Positions 5,392 to 5,484 of a stretch of DNA of 5,484 nucleotides are shown piece after piece. Position 1 is the first letter of the stretch. Each line of letters begins with the position of its first letter. Below the pieces are notes generated by a model. It was given only the letters and a program-made list of their open reading frames with translations, was not told the DNA's origin and ran no database searches. The translations under genes and the position numbers were made by a program. Origin of the DNA: Succinatimonas sp. UBA6849 (lineage in GTDB: Bacteria > Pseudomonadota > Gammaproteobacteria > Enterobacterales > Succinivibrionaceae); contig DKDL01000065.1 of the NCBI GenBank assembly GCA_002449335.1, positions 1 through 5,484 of the forward strand. The letters are read 5' to 3'.

Positions 5392-5484
5392 TTAATTTTT
5401 GTTAGACAGAGGTAAATTGTCCATTGACCACTGGGTAATACCACCATCTAAGGTAAACACCTTGGTGTAACCCTGTTTTTTCAA
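5392..5484 (-). CDS. Rhodanese-domain protein, C-terminal fragment (YibN-like; rest outside window)
   Basis: The minus-strand frame is open from the window edge and gives 30 residues ending at TAA (5392-5394). It reads GYTKVFTLDGGITQW followed by NLPL, which is the typical end of a rhodanese domain: a GY.KV strand, the LDGGI..W motif, then LP. The catalytic Cys loop lies outside the window, so sulfurtransferase activity cannot be assessed. In enterobacteria the order is yibN-grxC-secB-gpsA; here the rhodanese lies directly next to secB, which suggests the YibN orthologue with grxC lost or moved. The fragment is too short for a sure gene name. Confidence 0.8.
   Translation of the reverse strand: MKKQGYTKVFTLDGGITQWSMDNLPLSNKN

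Overview
This window looks like two different bacteria joined inside one gene. Positions 1 to about 2050 read as Bacteroidota (Bacteroidales-like). They hold the end of typA/bipA, a short DUF177 (YceD-family) protein, ribosomal protein L32 (rpmF), a tRNA-Arg(CCT), a terminator, and the 3' half of a convergent pckA. Translation starts there have no Shine-Dalgarno sequence, as is usual in Bacteroidota. Positions from about 2130 to 5484 read as Gammaproteobacteria, probably a Succinivibrionaceae-type anaerobe. They hold the 5' half of pckA, nfuA, gpsA, secB and the end of a YibN-like rhodanese gene, the rhodanese-secB-gpsA order being the enterobacterial-type cluster. Three of the starts on this side have clear Shine-Dalgarno sequences.

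The join falls in the ATP-dependent PEP carboxykinase gene, which is intact and in frame (538 aa from ATG 2915). Codon choice changes abruptly, as counted directly from the sequence. Upstream of the join, 16 of 23 Leu codons are TTA and 0 of 25 Gly codons are GGA. Downstream, 0 of 17 Leu codons are TTA and 10 of 17 Gly codons are GGA. The switch lies between about 2052 and 2129, just after the P-loop, in the most conserved part of the gene. A chimeric metagenome contig joined at a shared conserved gene is the simplest explanation; real recombination between lineages is the less likely alternative.

Layout: <1-546 typA(+), 543-956 DUF177(+), 977-1159 rpmF(+), 1175-1246 tRNA-Arg(+), 1249-1285 two-way terminator, 1299-2915 pckA(-), 2916-3164 AT-rich divergent intergenic region, 3165-3755 nfuA(+), 3770-3817 two-way terminator, 3837-4841 gpsA(-), 4853-5368 secB(-), 5392->5484 rhodanese(-).

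The genes cover translation (TypA, L32, tRNA), anaplerotic or fermentative C4 metabolism (PckA), Fe-S maturation (NfuA), phospholipid precursor synthesis (GpsA) and protein export (SecB). All are core housekeeping functions. I saw no mobile element, CRISPR array, defence system or novel multi-gene system; the chimeric junction is the main point of interest.
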